Part shown: positions 46,560-54,672 of the stretch, piece by piece
How positions within the stretch are numbered: the stretch's first letter is position 1
Layout: the number at the start of each line of letters is the position of its first letter
Assembly (NCBI GenBank): GCA_002968845.1
Contig: PVBG01000007.1
Coordinates: forward strand, 62,001-126,000
Length of the DNA: 64,000 nt
Source: Neorhizobium tomejilense
GTDB taxonomy: Bacteria > Pseudomonadota > Alphaproteobacteria > Rhizobiales > Rhizobiaceae
Direction of reading: 5' to 3'
Translations under genes and position numbers: made by a program
The notes under the pieces: generated by a model
Seen by the model: only the letters and a program-made list of their open reading frames with translations
The model's database searches: none
Told to the model about the DNA's origin: nothing

Positions 46560-47458
46560 GCAATATCGCCCAGGACGACGCCATCATCCGGCCGCCGGCA
46601 ATCGGCACCAGGATATGGAACTCGACCTCCCGCATTCTGCACAAGCTGGCCGACGAACCGCTTGGCATGATGGGTTTCATCATCCTCGCCATCCTGGTTG
46701 TGGTCGCGATCTTTGCGCCGCTGATCGCGCCTTACGATCCCGCGGCCCAGACATTGAGCGACGCGCTGCAGCCTCCGAGCCTCGCGCATCTCGCCGGCAC
46801 GGACGAATTCGGGCGCGATATCTTCAGCCGTCTCGTTCACGGCACGCGCATCACGATCCAGACCGTCCTGTCGGTCTCGGTGATCGTCGGGCCGATCGGC
46901 CTGGTGATCGGAGTCGTCGCAGGCTTTTTCGGCGGACGCACCGATGCCATCCTGATGCGGGCCACCGATATAGTCCTGTCGTTTCCGTCCTTGATCCTGG
47001 CGCTCGCCTTCGCCGCGGCTCTCGGGGCAGGTTTGGGAACCGCGATCGTCGCCATTTCGCTGACGGCCTGGCCACCGATCGCCCGGCTCGCACGCGCGGA
47101 AGCGCTCGTCGTGCGCAATGCGGATTACGTGGCGGCCGCCCGGCTCTATGGCGCCTCACCCTTGCGCATCCTGTTTCTCTATATCGCTCCGATGTGCATT
47201 CCCTCCGTAATCGTGCGGCTGACGCTCAACATGGCAGGCATCATCCTGACGGCGGCTTCCCTCGGCTTCCTCGGCCTCGGTGCGCAGCCGCCGCTGCCGG
47301 AATGGGGCGCGATGATTTCCAGCGGGCGAAAATTCATGCTCGATTATTGGTGGGTCGCGGTGATGCCCGGCCTCGCCATTCTGTTGACCAGCCTTGCCTT
47401 CAACATCGCCGGAGACACGCTTCGCGATCTATTGGACCCGCGCCATGCCAGATCTTGA
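46556..47458 (+). CDS. Opp/Dpp-type ABC permease (DppC type)
   Basis: 300 residues. It has a cytoplasmic N-terminus, TM1 (MGFIILAILVVVAIFAPLIAPYDP), the DppC hallmark HLAGTDEFGRDIFSRLVHGTRIT and an EAA loop (AAARLYGASPLRILFLYIAP). It starts within the stop of the DppB gene (ATGA) and its end overlaps the next ATPase gene by 14 bp. All five genes form one tight operon. Confidence 0.92.
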   Translation: MSNIAQDDAIIRPPAIGTRIWNSTSRILHKLADEPLGMMGFIILAILVVVAIFAPLIAPYDPAAQTLSDALQPPSLAHLAGTDEFGRDIFSRLVHGTRITIQTVLSVSVIVGPIGLVIGVVAGFFGGRTDAILMRATDIVLSFPSLILALAFAAALGAGLGTAIVAISLTAWPPIARLARAEALVVRNADYVAAARLYGASPLRILFLYIAPMCIPSVIVRLTLNMAGIILTAASLGFLGLGAQPPLPEWGAMISSGRKFMLDYWWVAVMPGLAILLTSLAFNIAGDTLRDLLDPRHARS

Positions 47459-48290
47459 TGAAACGCCTGTCCTGTCCGTTCGCGACCTGAACGTCCGTTT
47501 CGGCCGAAACTCCATTCCGGCGGTCTCCAATGTCAGCTTTGACGTGGGACGGGAGCGCATCGGCATCGTCGGCGAATCCGGTTCGGGCAAGTCGACCACC
47601 GGCCGCGCCATCATGCGGCTCCTGCCGCAACGCGCCGGCGTGACCGCCGAGCGGATGGATTTCCTCGACAGCCCGTTGCTGGAAAAGACCGAACGGCAGA
47701 TGGGAGGCCTTCGCGGCAAAGACATCGCCTTGATCATGCAGGATCCGCGTTACTCGCTGAACCCTGTTCTGACCATTGGAAAACAGGTTGCCGAGGCTGC
47801 AAAGCTGCATCTTGGCGCCAGGGGCAAGGATGCCGTTGCGCGCGCCCGCGACATGCTGGCGAGAGTGCGCATCAACGATCCCGATCGCGTCCTGTCTCTT
47901 TACCCGCACCAGATATCCGGCGGCATGGGCCAGCGCGTGATGATTGCGATGATGCTTCTGGCGCGTCCCAAGCTCGTGATCGCCGATGAACCGACGTCTG
48001 CGCTCGATGTCAGCGTACGCAAGGACGTTCTGATGCTGCTTGATGAACTGGTGCGAGAGAACAACTCCGGCCTGATCCTCATCAGCCACGACATCCGCAT
48101 GGTCGCCGCTTTTTGCGAGCGCATTCTGGTCATGTATTCCGGCCGCGTCGTCGAAACGCTGAGCAGGCTCGAAGATGCGGCGCATCCCTATACCCGAGGC
48201 CTGATAGCCGCGATGCCGGATCCCAAACATCCCGTCAGACGTCTGAAAGTCCTCGACCGCAAATCCATCGAAGTGGAGACCAATCCATGA
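47445..48290 (+). CDS. Opp/Dpp-type ABC ATPase (DppD type)
   Basis: 281 residues. Walker A GESGSGKST, Q-loop LIMQDPRYSLNP, signature ISGGMGQRVMIAMMLLARP, Walker B LVIADEPTSALD and switch His (ILISHDIRMVAAFCE) are intact. The C-terminus has the oligopeptide-family segment AAHPYTRGLIAAMPDP but is shorter than in full-length DppD. ATG 47445 lies in the end of the permease gene; a longer frame upstream is unlikely. Its stop overlaps the next gene by ATGA. Confidence 0.9.
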   Translation: MPDLDETPVLSVRDLNVRFGRNSIPAVSNVSFDVGRERIGIVGESGSGKSTTGRAIMRLLPQRAGVTAERMDFLDSPLLEKTERQMGGLRGKDIALIMQDPRYSLNPVLTIGKQVAEAAKLHLGARGKDAVARARDMLARVRINDPDRVLSLYPHQISGGMGQRVMIAMMLLARPKLVIADEPTSALDVSVRKDVLMLLDELVRENNSGLILISHDIRMVAAFCERILVMYSGRVVETLSRLEDAAHPYTRGLIAAMPDPKHPVRRLKVLDRKSIEVETNP

Positions 48291-49024
48291 TCAAGGTCGA
48301 AAACCTCGATGTCGTCTATGGCTCCAAGGATAAAAGCAATCACGTCGTACGCGGCGTCAGCTTCGCCGTGAGCCGCGGCGAAACGCTCGGCATCGTCGGT
48401 GAATCCGGTTGCGGCAAGTCGACGGTGCTGCGCTCGCTTGCCGGCCTCGAGGGCGCATGGACAGGATCGATATCGTTTAACGGCAAGCCGGTCGGCAAGG
48501 TGCGGACACGCGACGAGTTGAAGCTTGCCCAGATGGTGTTTCAGGACCCCTACGGCTCGCTGCATCCGCGCCACCGCATCGGGACCGCACTCGCCGAGCC
48601 GATCAGGTCGATGGGCGCTGGCGACGGTTGGACAAGGGTCGCCGAGGCACTGCAACAGGTCGGCCTGCCGGCGCATTTCGCCAGCCGTTTCCCGCATGAA
48701 CTTTCGGGCGGCCAGCGTCAGCGCGTGGCGATTGCACGCGCGCTGATCCTGTCGCCGCCGATCCTGCTTCTCGACGAGCCGACTTCGGCGCTCGATGTCT
48801 CGATCCAGGCGGAGGTACTCAATCTGCTGGCAGACCAGCGGGAGGAGCGCAATCTGACGTTCATCCTCGTCAGTCACGATCTGTCCGTCATCTCCCACAT
48901 GTGTGATCGGGTCCTCGTCATGCAAAATGGCGTATTTGTCGACGAACTCACTAGGCAGGATCTGCAGGCAGGCGTGACCCACGCGAGCTATTCCCGCGAA
49001 CTTTTTGACGCAAGCTTTTTGTAG
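48287..49024 (+). CDS. Opp/Dpp-type ABC ATPase (DppF type)
   Basis: 245 residues. Walker A GESGCGKST, Q-loop MVFQDPYGSLHPRHRIG, signature LSGGQRQRVAIARALI, Walker B ILLLDEPTSALD and switch His (ILVSHDLSVISHMCD) are all present. It is shorter than typical DppF, lacking the usual C-terminal tail. It is the last gene of the operon, followed by a weak stem-loop (GCGACCT/AGGTCGC at 49043-49067). Confidence 0.9.
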   Translation: MIKVENLDVVYGSKDKSNHVVRGVSFAVSRGETLGIVGESGCGKSTVLRSLAGLEGAWTGSISFNGKPVGKVRTRDELKLAQMVFQDPYGSLHPRHRIGTALAEPIRSMGAGDGWTRVAEALQQVGLPAHFASRFPHELSGGQRQRVAIARALILSPPILLLDEPTSALDVSIQAEVLNLLADQREERNLTFILVSHDLSVISHMCDRVLVMQNGVFVDELTRQDLQAGVTHASYSRELFDASFL

Positions 49025-49162
49025 CCCATCCACTCCCAACTGGCGACCTCTCGGACAGGAAGGTCGCTCGCTTCGCGACTGGCACCGGCGCGACAAGTTC
49101 AGGGTGCCAGACCTGCGATCCTACGACCAAAGTGGGGAAATCTTTCCCTACCTCATATGACA

Positions 49163-49567
49163 TCAAGAATCCGGCGTGATCAGCTCAATTGTCGGGAAGT
49201 AGGTCCGATAACGGCCGATGTCCCGCGTCAGCAAGGGCAGTTTCCACACGGCTGCCTGCGAACCGATGAAAAAGTCCGGTAACACGCCAGTGCGCGAACC
49301 GCCGGCCCCGCGGTATTGCCTGAATACCTTTCCGGCGAGAAACAAGGCCGCGCGCGGCAACGAAGTAAGCTCTAAGCCGGCTTCTTCGATGACGGCATCA
49401 AGTTCTTCGATGCGTTTATAACGAACGGCGAGTTCCGCGTAGATTACCTCGTTGATCAACAACGGCCCCGCGAGGCTGGCAGCTTCCAGCTGCGCTACCG
49501 ACCAGTCCGCCCAGATCGGATCATTGGTTACAAGATCGAGCAGCACATTTGTGTCAACGAGCGTCAC
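49163..49567 (-). CDS. vapC: VapC-type PIN-domain toxin
   Basis: 134 residues. PIN-domain acidic residues are in LVDTNVLLDL (first Asp), INEVIYAEL (Glu), and DFFIGSQAAVWKLPLLTRDIGRYRTYFP (Asp pair). Such toxins cleave tRNA or rRNA in the cytoplasm and are neutralised by the antitoxin. The start is GTG at 49567, overlapping the antitoxin stop (GTGA), the usual VapBC arrangement. Confidence 0.92.
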   Translation of the reverse strand: MTLVDTNVLLDLVTNDPIWADWSVAQLEAASLAGPLLINEVIYAELAVRYKRIEELDAVIEEAGLELTSLPRAALFLAGKVFRQYRGAGGSRTGVLPDFFIGSQAAVWKLPLLTRDIGRYRTYFPTIELITPDS

Positions 49568-49797
49568 GCTTCGCCACGTGTCATCGCCATGATGGCGTCG
49601 GTATCAAGCCCTTTTCCGGCATGACCACGAAGTCTTTGAAAACGGCTCGCCGGCTGCGTCTTGTCAGCCCTTGTCAGCACAACGCTCCCATCGGCAGCTC
49701 GATGGAAATCGACCTTGCTGCCGGGAACGATTCCGAGCAGGTCCCGAACCGCCTTCGGAATCGTGACTTGCCCTTTTGCCGTGACTGTTGTCGTCAT
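49564..49797 (-). CDS. vapB: VapB/AbrB-type antitoxin
   Basis: 77 residues. The N-terminus MTTTVTAKGQVTIPKAVRDLLGIVPGSKVDFH is a SpoVT/AbrB swapped-hairpin DNA-binding domain; the C-terminal half should wrap the toxin. ATG 49797 gives the family N-terminus; the upstream in-frame extension crosses the operator. It is expected to repress its own operon through the inverted repeat at 49811-49838. Confidence 0.9.
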   Translation of the reverse strand: MTTTVTAKGQVTIPKAVRDLLGIVPGSKVDFHRAADGSVVLTRADKTQPASRFQRLRGHAGKGLDTDAIMAMTRGEA

Positions 49798-49810
49798 TTT
49801 CCGTGACCTA

Positions 49811-49838
49811 GTAATACCGCACGCCTCAAAGGTATTAC
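49811..49838. promoter_or_regulatory. Operator of the vapBC pair
   Basis: GTAATACC (49811-49818) and GGTATTAC (49831-49838) are a perfect 8-bp inverted repeat with a 12-bp spacer, 14 bp upstream of the antitoxin start. VapB dimers typically bind such repeats to autoregulate. Confidence 0.6.
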
Positions 49839-50027
49839 CATCGTGCACGAAAATCAACATCATCTGGCTTTTCGGCGACTGGAGCTGGAGCCTGCGACGG
49901 ATGGACTTCATCGAACCAGATCACCGGGGCAAAGAGATAGACGAAGGCTTCGAAGTGAACAGTTCTGCGGCCGTATCGGGTGGCGAAGCGGTGCGGGAAA
50001 ACCATGCGAGCCACCAGCGACAGAAAA

Positions 50028-50049
50028 AGCGCCGGGAAATCCCGGCGCT
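50028..50049 (-). terminator. Rho-independent terminator of the exported-protein operon
   Basis: AGCGCCGGGA (50028-50037) pairs perfectly with TCCCGGCGCT (50040-50049). On the minus strand the stem is followed by TTTTTCTG. It lies 21 bp after the stop of the 88-residue exported protein. Confidence 0.85.
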
Positions 50050-50069
50050 CTATACTCGAACCTTCGGTA

Positions 50070-50336
50070 TTAGCGGGCGCGCGTTTGGCCGTCGTAATAG
50101 TCACCGCTGTCGATCACCGGAGACGAAGGAATATCGAGACGCCGATCGCGCTTCAGCGGCGGATAGCCATAACGGGTGACCGAGGGGATGCCCAGGGAAT
50201 CCGCCGTGACCCCCAGATGGTCGCGGTCGCGAGAGGCGCCCTCATAATATTCGCCGTCCTGGGCAAAGGCACTGCCACCTGCAAAGGTGGATGCCATCAG
50301 GGTGGCGAGGATGGTGGAGATGACAGAGTTTTTCAT
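50070..50336 (-). CDS. Small exported protein with YYEG/YYDG motifs (88 aa)
   Basis: 88 residues. The signal peptide (NSVISTILATLMASTFAGGSAFAQ) should be cleaved after AFA. The mature ~63 residues are polar and carry DGEYYEGASRDRDHLG near the start and SGDYYDGQTRAR at the end. Such (D/G)xYY(E/D)G motifs occur in many small rhizobial exported proteins of unknown role. AAGGAA precedes the ATG. It ends at a strong terminator and is probably co-transcribed with the 78-residue gene 93 bp upstream. Confidence 0.65.
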   Translation of the reverse strand: MKNSVISTILATLMASTFAGGSAFAQDGEYYEGASRDRDHLGVTADSLGIPSVTRYGYPPLKRDRRLDIPSSPVIDSGDYYDGQTRAR

Positions 50337-50429
50337 AGTCGTTGTTCCTTGTTTAGCCTGATCGGCTTCTGGTGCGACCCAGCCGATCGATGTCTTGAAT
50401 GAACTGTTTGGACGCTTTGCTTCCGGGAT

Positions 50430-50666
50430 CTACTGCCGTTCGTCGCCGGTAAGCCGGTTGTCGCGACGGGTCGGGGTCCGGACCTGCGCCACGTCAAGCG
50501 TGGCATCGGCCTTTGCCTCGGTTTTGGCAGCATCCGCCGGGGCGGCGAACGAGGCCTCGTTTCCCGAAGTCGACCGATGGCCGTCATAGGCCAGGACGTG
50601 TCCGGCAAACGAAGCCATGCACGCCGCGGCGACGAGGAAGGCAATCTTCTCTATAGGCACAGTCAT
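50430..50666 (-). CDS. Small exported protein (78 aa)
   Basis: 78 residues with signal peptide (IEKIAFLVAAACMASFAGHVLA). The mature part begins YDGHRSTSGNEASF, is rich in Ala, Thr and Lys (AAPADAAKTEAKADATLDVAQV) and ends RRDNRLTGDERQ. GGAG stands 7 bp before ATG 50666. No family is recognised. The operon's promoter carries the same 45-bp element as the HExxH/ThiF operon, so it is likely controlled by the SARP-like activator. Confidence 0.55.
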   Translation of the reverse strand: MTVPIEKIAFLVAAACMASFAGHVLAYDGHRSTSGNEASFAAPADAAKTEAKADATLDVAQVRTPTRRDNRLTGDERQ

Positions 50667-51533
50667 TTTTCACTCCATTGTTTGGCGAAACCCGCTTTTG
50701 CGGACGTCGTGCTTGATTTTAAGTCTGGCGAGACAGCAGTCGCTGTCATCGATTTCCGAATGACTGGAGGATCTCCTCTCGGCCCGTTGAACGGTGTTGC
50801 CGAAGCTCCCGTGAGCTCATCCTTCGGAGACGAAAGTAGGCTGAGGATCTGCCCACCGGCTTGAAGCGTTTGTGAACGTTCCCCTGCCGATCGGTTGAGT
50901 GCTGCCGGGGACGGCCAATGCCAGCCAGCCGGACTGTGTTCTCCACCGTCTTTCGTGATGAGACTTTCTCTCGAACCCGTCATCGCCCCGCCAGCGCGGC
51001 GTTAAACTTCCGTAAAAAATTGCGGTGATGAGAAAACAATGGGGAGCGCTCATCAACTATAATTCCGCACAACACGGAACCAAGCAAGATATTCTGATAG
51101 AATATCGCAACAATATCGAACATTACGAAACAGCTTTTGTCATTGTATGACGCCATGCTTGGCGTATACATGACATAAACTCAGGATATTCTCAATTATA
51201 CGCGAAGACAACGTCATGATCTCTCGTGGTGCCTAAAGGCCTCCCGATACCATCTCGTGCAGAATGTGAGGGGGTTTGATAGTGTGATTGTGTCAGGCGG
51301 CGCCGGAGAGCCGGATGTCATGGGAAATGAGCCGCTACAACTGAAATGGAATGTGCGCCGGACCTTCGATCGGAGGCTCTCCCGACGTGACTAACGGCGC
51401 AACCGTGGCCAAAACCGAAAATTTTATCGCAGCATTGCCGTCGTAAAAGCTTGGCTTCCACGACGGACGTTGTCTGAGCGCGCCTGCTGTTTTCAGGAAA
51501 ACGTGGGAGACAATTTGGGTTATGATTCCGGTT
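50667..51533 (-). other. Long upstream region of the exported-protein unit
   Basis: 867 bp between the 78-residue gene and the methyltransferase gene. 50667-50983 could be an untranslated leader, although a 106-codon frame of uncertain reality spans it. The SARP-type element lies at 50975-51018. 51040-51230 is distinctly AT-rich. A hairpin (CCGTCGT/ACGACGG, 51438-51466) with an inner AAGC/GCTT stem lies 68 bp after the methyltransferase stop and may end that operon. No other gene is supported. Confidence 0.4.
50975..51018 (-). promoter_or_regulatory. SARP-type promoter element A
   Basis: Heptamers GTTAAAC (51001-51007) and GTAAAAA (51012-51018) have an 11-bp period, written on the plus strand. 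On the transcribed minus strand the last heptamer is followed 16 bp later by GATGAC (50984-50979), a possible -10. The segment is nearly identical to element B (54826-54870), differing at about 6 of 45 positions. It precedes the exported-protein unit by about 300 bp. Confidence 0.6.
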
Positions 51534-52445
51534 TTATGAATATGCGCTTCGCAGGCCAACCGCTCTTGCGGCCTCCCTCCAAAAGCTGCATCCGACCACG
51601 GTCTGGCGACGAACGGAAGCATGGCGATTGGACGTGATCGCTTCGAACGCCATCGGGACTTCTGCGCGTTTGCGGTGCGTCACGCCTTCGGCGACGATCT
51701 GTTCGCCGGCGCGCGCGACCAGCAGATAAGGGTGTCGGTGATGCGCCAGCTTGCTGATCAGCCGGCGGCGTTTCGCCATTGCCTCCGCCAGTTCCTGCAT
51801 CTTTGGAACGGTGTGCAGGATATCGCGCGCCAGCCGGGCTGCAGCGCTGTCTTCAAAATGGAACCGAGGCAGCCGCTTGATTTTCCCGACGCTCAATCCC
51901 GCGTCTTCGTGAACGGACACGATGTCGTCCAGTCCGTCAGGCATCCACCCCAGGCCGAACGTTTCTTTCTCCTCCTGGCGAAGAGAAGGAGGCGCATCGG
52001 CGTCGTAGACATAGTGGCAATCCATCAGGAGACCGCCGGGCCTCAGACATCTCGCCACCATCCGGTAGAGATCCAGCGGCCGCTCGAAAAAGGCAGCACT
52101 TCCTCCGCAGATGATGACATCTGCCTCCGATATGATGTCCGGGAGCGCGGCAATGTCGACGCAGGAAAATATCGCCGCCGACTCCTCCCGCCGTGCGACC
52201 TCTCGCGCGACCTCGATTATCGCCGGATTTTCGTCCACACCGATTACTTCGGCTTGCGGAAAAGCCCGTGCAACCCTGCGGCTGATCCAGCCGGTGTTGC
52301 AGCCGAAGTCGACGATTTTCCGCGAGCCGCTGGGAAAGGCGGCAAGGATCGCCTCCATCATTGCTTCCCCGCCAGGCGGTACGTTCTTCTGTTTCAAAGC
52401 TGCGACGATCGAGAAATAGTAGTCCTGGGAAGAGAGGGGCTTCAT
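51534..52445 (-). CDS. SAM-dependent methyltransferase
   Basis: 303 residues. Class I Rossmann motifs are clear: motif I KIVDFGCNTGWISRRVARAF, acidic end of strand 2 VIGVDENPAII, motif III region ADVIICGGSAAFFERPLDLYRMVARCLRPGGLLMDCHYVYD. The last ~100 residues are not recognised. The N-terminus (MKPLSSQDYYFSIVAALKQK) begins at ATG 52445, overlapping the ThiF-like stop (ATGA). The substrate is unknown; by context it could methylate the product of the E1-like and HExxH-type proteins. Confidence 0.85.
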   Translation of the reverse strand: MKPLSSQDYYFSIVAALKQKNVPPGGEAMMEAILAAFPSGSRKIVDFGCNTGWISRRVARAFPQAEVIGVDENPAIIEVAREVARREESAAIFSCVDIAALPDIISEADVIICGGSAAFFERPLDLYRMVARCLRPGGLLMDCHYVYDADAPPSLRQEEKETFGLGWMPDGLDDIVSVHEDAGLSVGKIKRLPRFHFEDSAAARLARDILHTVPKMQELAEAMAKRRRLISKLAHHRHPYLLVARAGEQIVAEGVTHRKRAEVPMAFEAITSNRHASVRRQTVVGCSFWREAARAVGLRSAYS

Positions 52446-53158
52446 GGCTGACACACCTTGCAATCGAGGTTCTTGGAAACAGGATGGAGCGAGGCGTGGC
52501 CCGTGGCCGGATTGAAGAGCCAGCGATGGCCGCGCAATGAACTGCGGTGGGTCAGGCGTTCGATGGTGATCTGCGAAACCGCAAAACAAGCGATCAGGGC
52601 GTTATCGGCCGGCGACGGCGGCGCTGCAACCCCCGTGTCGACCGATGCCGGCGATGTCGAGCAGCAGAAAGGGCAGGCATCACCCGGCTGCGCCACCAGT
52701 GGCCCGGCGACACAAAACGGTCCGACCTGGCCGACATGCAGGTAAGGCGGAGGCTCCGGCGCCGTCGCGTGATATTCCGCCAGGAATTGGCCGGCCAGGC
52801 AAACGTCGTCCTCTGCAAGTAGCAGGAAAGGTTTACGTGTCCGGGCCAGAGTGAGCCGGGCAGCTTCCGCCCCATCGGCGAACTGGGTCATGATTGCGAC
52901 CGCGGCGGAAAAGCGGGAGGCGAGATAGGTTGCCAACCGGTCGCTCTTTGATCGACCGGTATCCTCCGCCGCCGCCCCGCTCATCTGTCTTTGGCTGCTC
53001 TCTTCGATGCGGTCGCCGTCCACCAGGAAGAATTTGCGAGCCCCGAGCGCTGCAAGCTGGGAGGCGATCTGGGAGCCGAGGCCTCCGCATCCGACAATTA
53101 TGAAATCCGTGTCGTGAATGACATCGAAGAGATCGGCATGATATTCGAAGGCTCTCAT
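52442..53158 (-). CDS. ThiF/E1-like adenylyltransferase
   Basis: 238 residues. The nucleotide-binding core is FIIVGCGGLGSQIASQLAALGARKFFLVDGDRIEESSQRQ, with GxGGLG at 23-28 and the Asp/Arg pair expected of E1-superfamily ATP sites. Cysteines in CPFCCS and the terminal CKVCQ probably bind zinc. MoeB/ThiF/MccB-type enzymes adenylate the C-terminus of a protein or peptide. AAGG upstream supports ATG 53158. It sits between the HExxH-type and methyltransferase genes, as in peptide-modification clusters; no ThiS/MoaD partner is nearby. Confidence 0.88.
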   Translation of the reverse strand: MRAFEYHADLFDVIHDTDFIIVGCGGLGSQIASQLAALGARKFFLVDGDRIEESSQRQMSGAAAEDTGRSKSDRLATYLASRFSAAVAIMTQFADGAEAARLTLARTRKPFLLLAEDDVCLAGQFLAEYHATAPEPPPYLHVGQVGPFCVAGPLVAQPGDACPFCCSTSPASVDTGVAAPPSPADNALIACFAVSQITIERLTHRSSLRGHRWLFNPATGHASLHPVSKNLDCKVCQP

Positions 53159-53222
53159 GATCGTTTACCTTGCTTGAACCGGTCGGGAACTGCTGAGAAT
53201 TCACAGGAACCGCGCCCACCCA

Positions 53223-54671
53223 TCACGCATGCTCCATCACCGTCGAAACTGACGTTCCCGCCAGCGCGACATCTTGGATGGACAACTCGTCGGGAGGCTG
53301 CCTGGCGGCTTTGCGGATCACATGGAGCCGGCCATCGTACCAGAGGCTCAGACCATCGCCGCTGCTCTGCAGCATCGGGCGGCCCATTCGCGGGTCGATG
53401 GGCTGCTCCCCCCGCAAAAGCACCTGCCCGAGATCCCAGGCCTGACGATCCACGACACACAGGCGCTGGGCATAATAGGCCTTGCGCCGAGCCGGCGGCT
53501 CGCATTCCAGAAGCCGGTCGATGAGCGCCAGGATTGCGGCGCCCCAGGATGGAATGACGGCGATGTCCCGGAGGTCGAGAAGAACATCGCCGCCCAGACG
53601 CTCGACCCCCTCGCGGGCGATATCGATGAGCGGTATCAGGCGGGCAGCATACGCAATGACAAAAGCTGCTTCCCGCGCTCGGTGCTCAGGCGGTGCTCTG
53701 AAAGGCAAGCATGCGATGCGGACGGCGCACTCCCAGGGAATGGCGTAGGCCGTATGCAGGATGCTTTCGAGCGTCTGTAAACTGTGTGTGTATGGCGATA
53801 CGTATCGCATCTCCACGGGCAGCGATAACGGCGCGGCTACCGTATACAGCCGCAGCAGGACATGCCCCGCTTCGCGCAGAAGCTCAGCGGCAGTCGCCGG
53901 ATAGTCTTCGGCGTCCAATTTTTCCTGCGACAGGACCACGATGGCACTCCCCGGCAGGTCGCCGGAGCTGGAGAACGAGCTTATCGCACCGCGCCGGGTG
54001 CCGATATAAAGTGTGTGAAGGCCCGCAGTCAGCCGTTGATAGCCACCGGGATCGACGCTCGAAATCAACTCGATTGCCTTGGTGAGATGATCGTCGATCC
54101 TGTCCAGGTCATGGTCGCTCATCTGGGCCTGCTCGAAGCCGGGATCGGCCGGCCGGCAATGAGCGATGCGCTTGCGCATGGTGCGGCTCGCGTCCAGACT
54201 GTCGATCGGGACGAGACCGATACCACAGGCAAGCCGGCGGGCTGGACGGCGCTCGAGAGCAAGGTCCTCGGCCACGAGATCAGGCTGCAGGCTGTGGTCT
54301 ACAACTTCAGAACTGGCGCCGTCGACGTAGCTTTCCAGCCCGCGCTGAAGCTCGTCCATCCAAGCCGCCAATGCGGGAGACCGGTAAGGGTCGCTTCGCA
54401 CGGGCAGGAAGGCTGTGGTGGGCAGGAACGCGTCGGCATCATGATATCCGCCATCGGCAAGGCCTGGAAAATAACGGGCCAATGCCTCGACCCTTTCTCC
54501 GCAACCCGGCAGTTCGGAAGCGGCGGCAAGAATTCGGGCATAACGGGGTCGCTGTTTCAGCATGTTGCCCGTTGCAGCCGCATTGACGAAACCGGGCTTT
54601 GAAAAGAGCGGATTGCGCTGGAGCAAGGCTCTGGCCTGATCCGCCAACGGCTCGATCTGATAAGCAGACAT
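53223..54671 (-). CDS. HExxH-type putative peptide-modification protein with altered metal site
   Basis: 482 residues, cytosolic. The region LLREAGHVLLRLYTVAAPL, then SPYTHSLQTLESILHTAYAIPW resembles the HExxH motif family of peptide beta-hydroxylases (His-Glu-x-x-His, then SP..., then LH). Here the first His is Arg (R266-E-A-G-H270), while H270 and H306 remain. The enzyme may thus be inactive, use another metal set, or act as a scaffold. GAGGAG 8 bp upstream supports ATG 54671. It heads a three-gene operon with ThiF-like and methyltransferase genes, and its own stop is TGATG. The family call rests on motif shape and context. Confidence 0.6.
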   Translation of the reverse strand: MSAYQIEPLADQARALLQRNPLFSKPGFVNAAATGNMLKQRPRYARILAAASELPGCGERVEALARYFPGLADGGYHDADAFLPTTAFLPVRSDPYRSPALAAWMDELQRGLESYVDGASSEVVDHSLQPDLVAEDLALERRPARRLACGIGLVPIDSLDASRTMRKRIAHCRPADPGFEQAQMSDHDLDRIDDHLTKAIELISSVDPGGYQRLTAGLHTLYIGTRRGAISSFSSSGDLPGSAIVVLSQEKLDAEDYPATAAELLREAGHVLLRLYTVAAPLSLPVEMRYVSPYTHSLQTLESILHTAYAIPWECAVRIACLPFRAPPEHRAREAAFVIAYAARLIPLIDIAREGVERLGGDVLLDLRDIAVIPSWGAAILALIDRLLECEPPARRKAYYAQRLCVVDRQAWDLGQVLLRGEQPIDPRMGRPMLQSSGDGLSLWYDGRLHVIRKAARQPPDELSIQDVALAGTSVSTVMEHA

Positions 54672-54672
54672 C

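Noticed and set aside
50663..50983. 106-codon frame overlapping the 78-residue gene start (ATGA)
   Set aside because: The ATG lies in the duplicated promoter block where the -10 is placed, the protein is low in recognisable structure, and no ribosome-binding site is seen. It is kept only as a possibility.
50980..51171. 63-codon minus-strand frame in the AT-rich stretch
   Set aside because: No ribosome-binding site, overlaps the SARP-type element, and no family resemblance.
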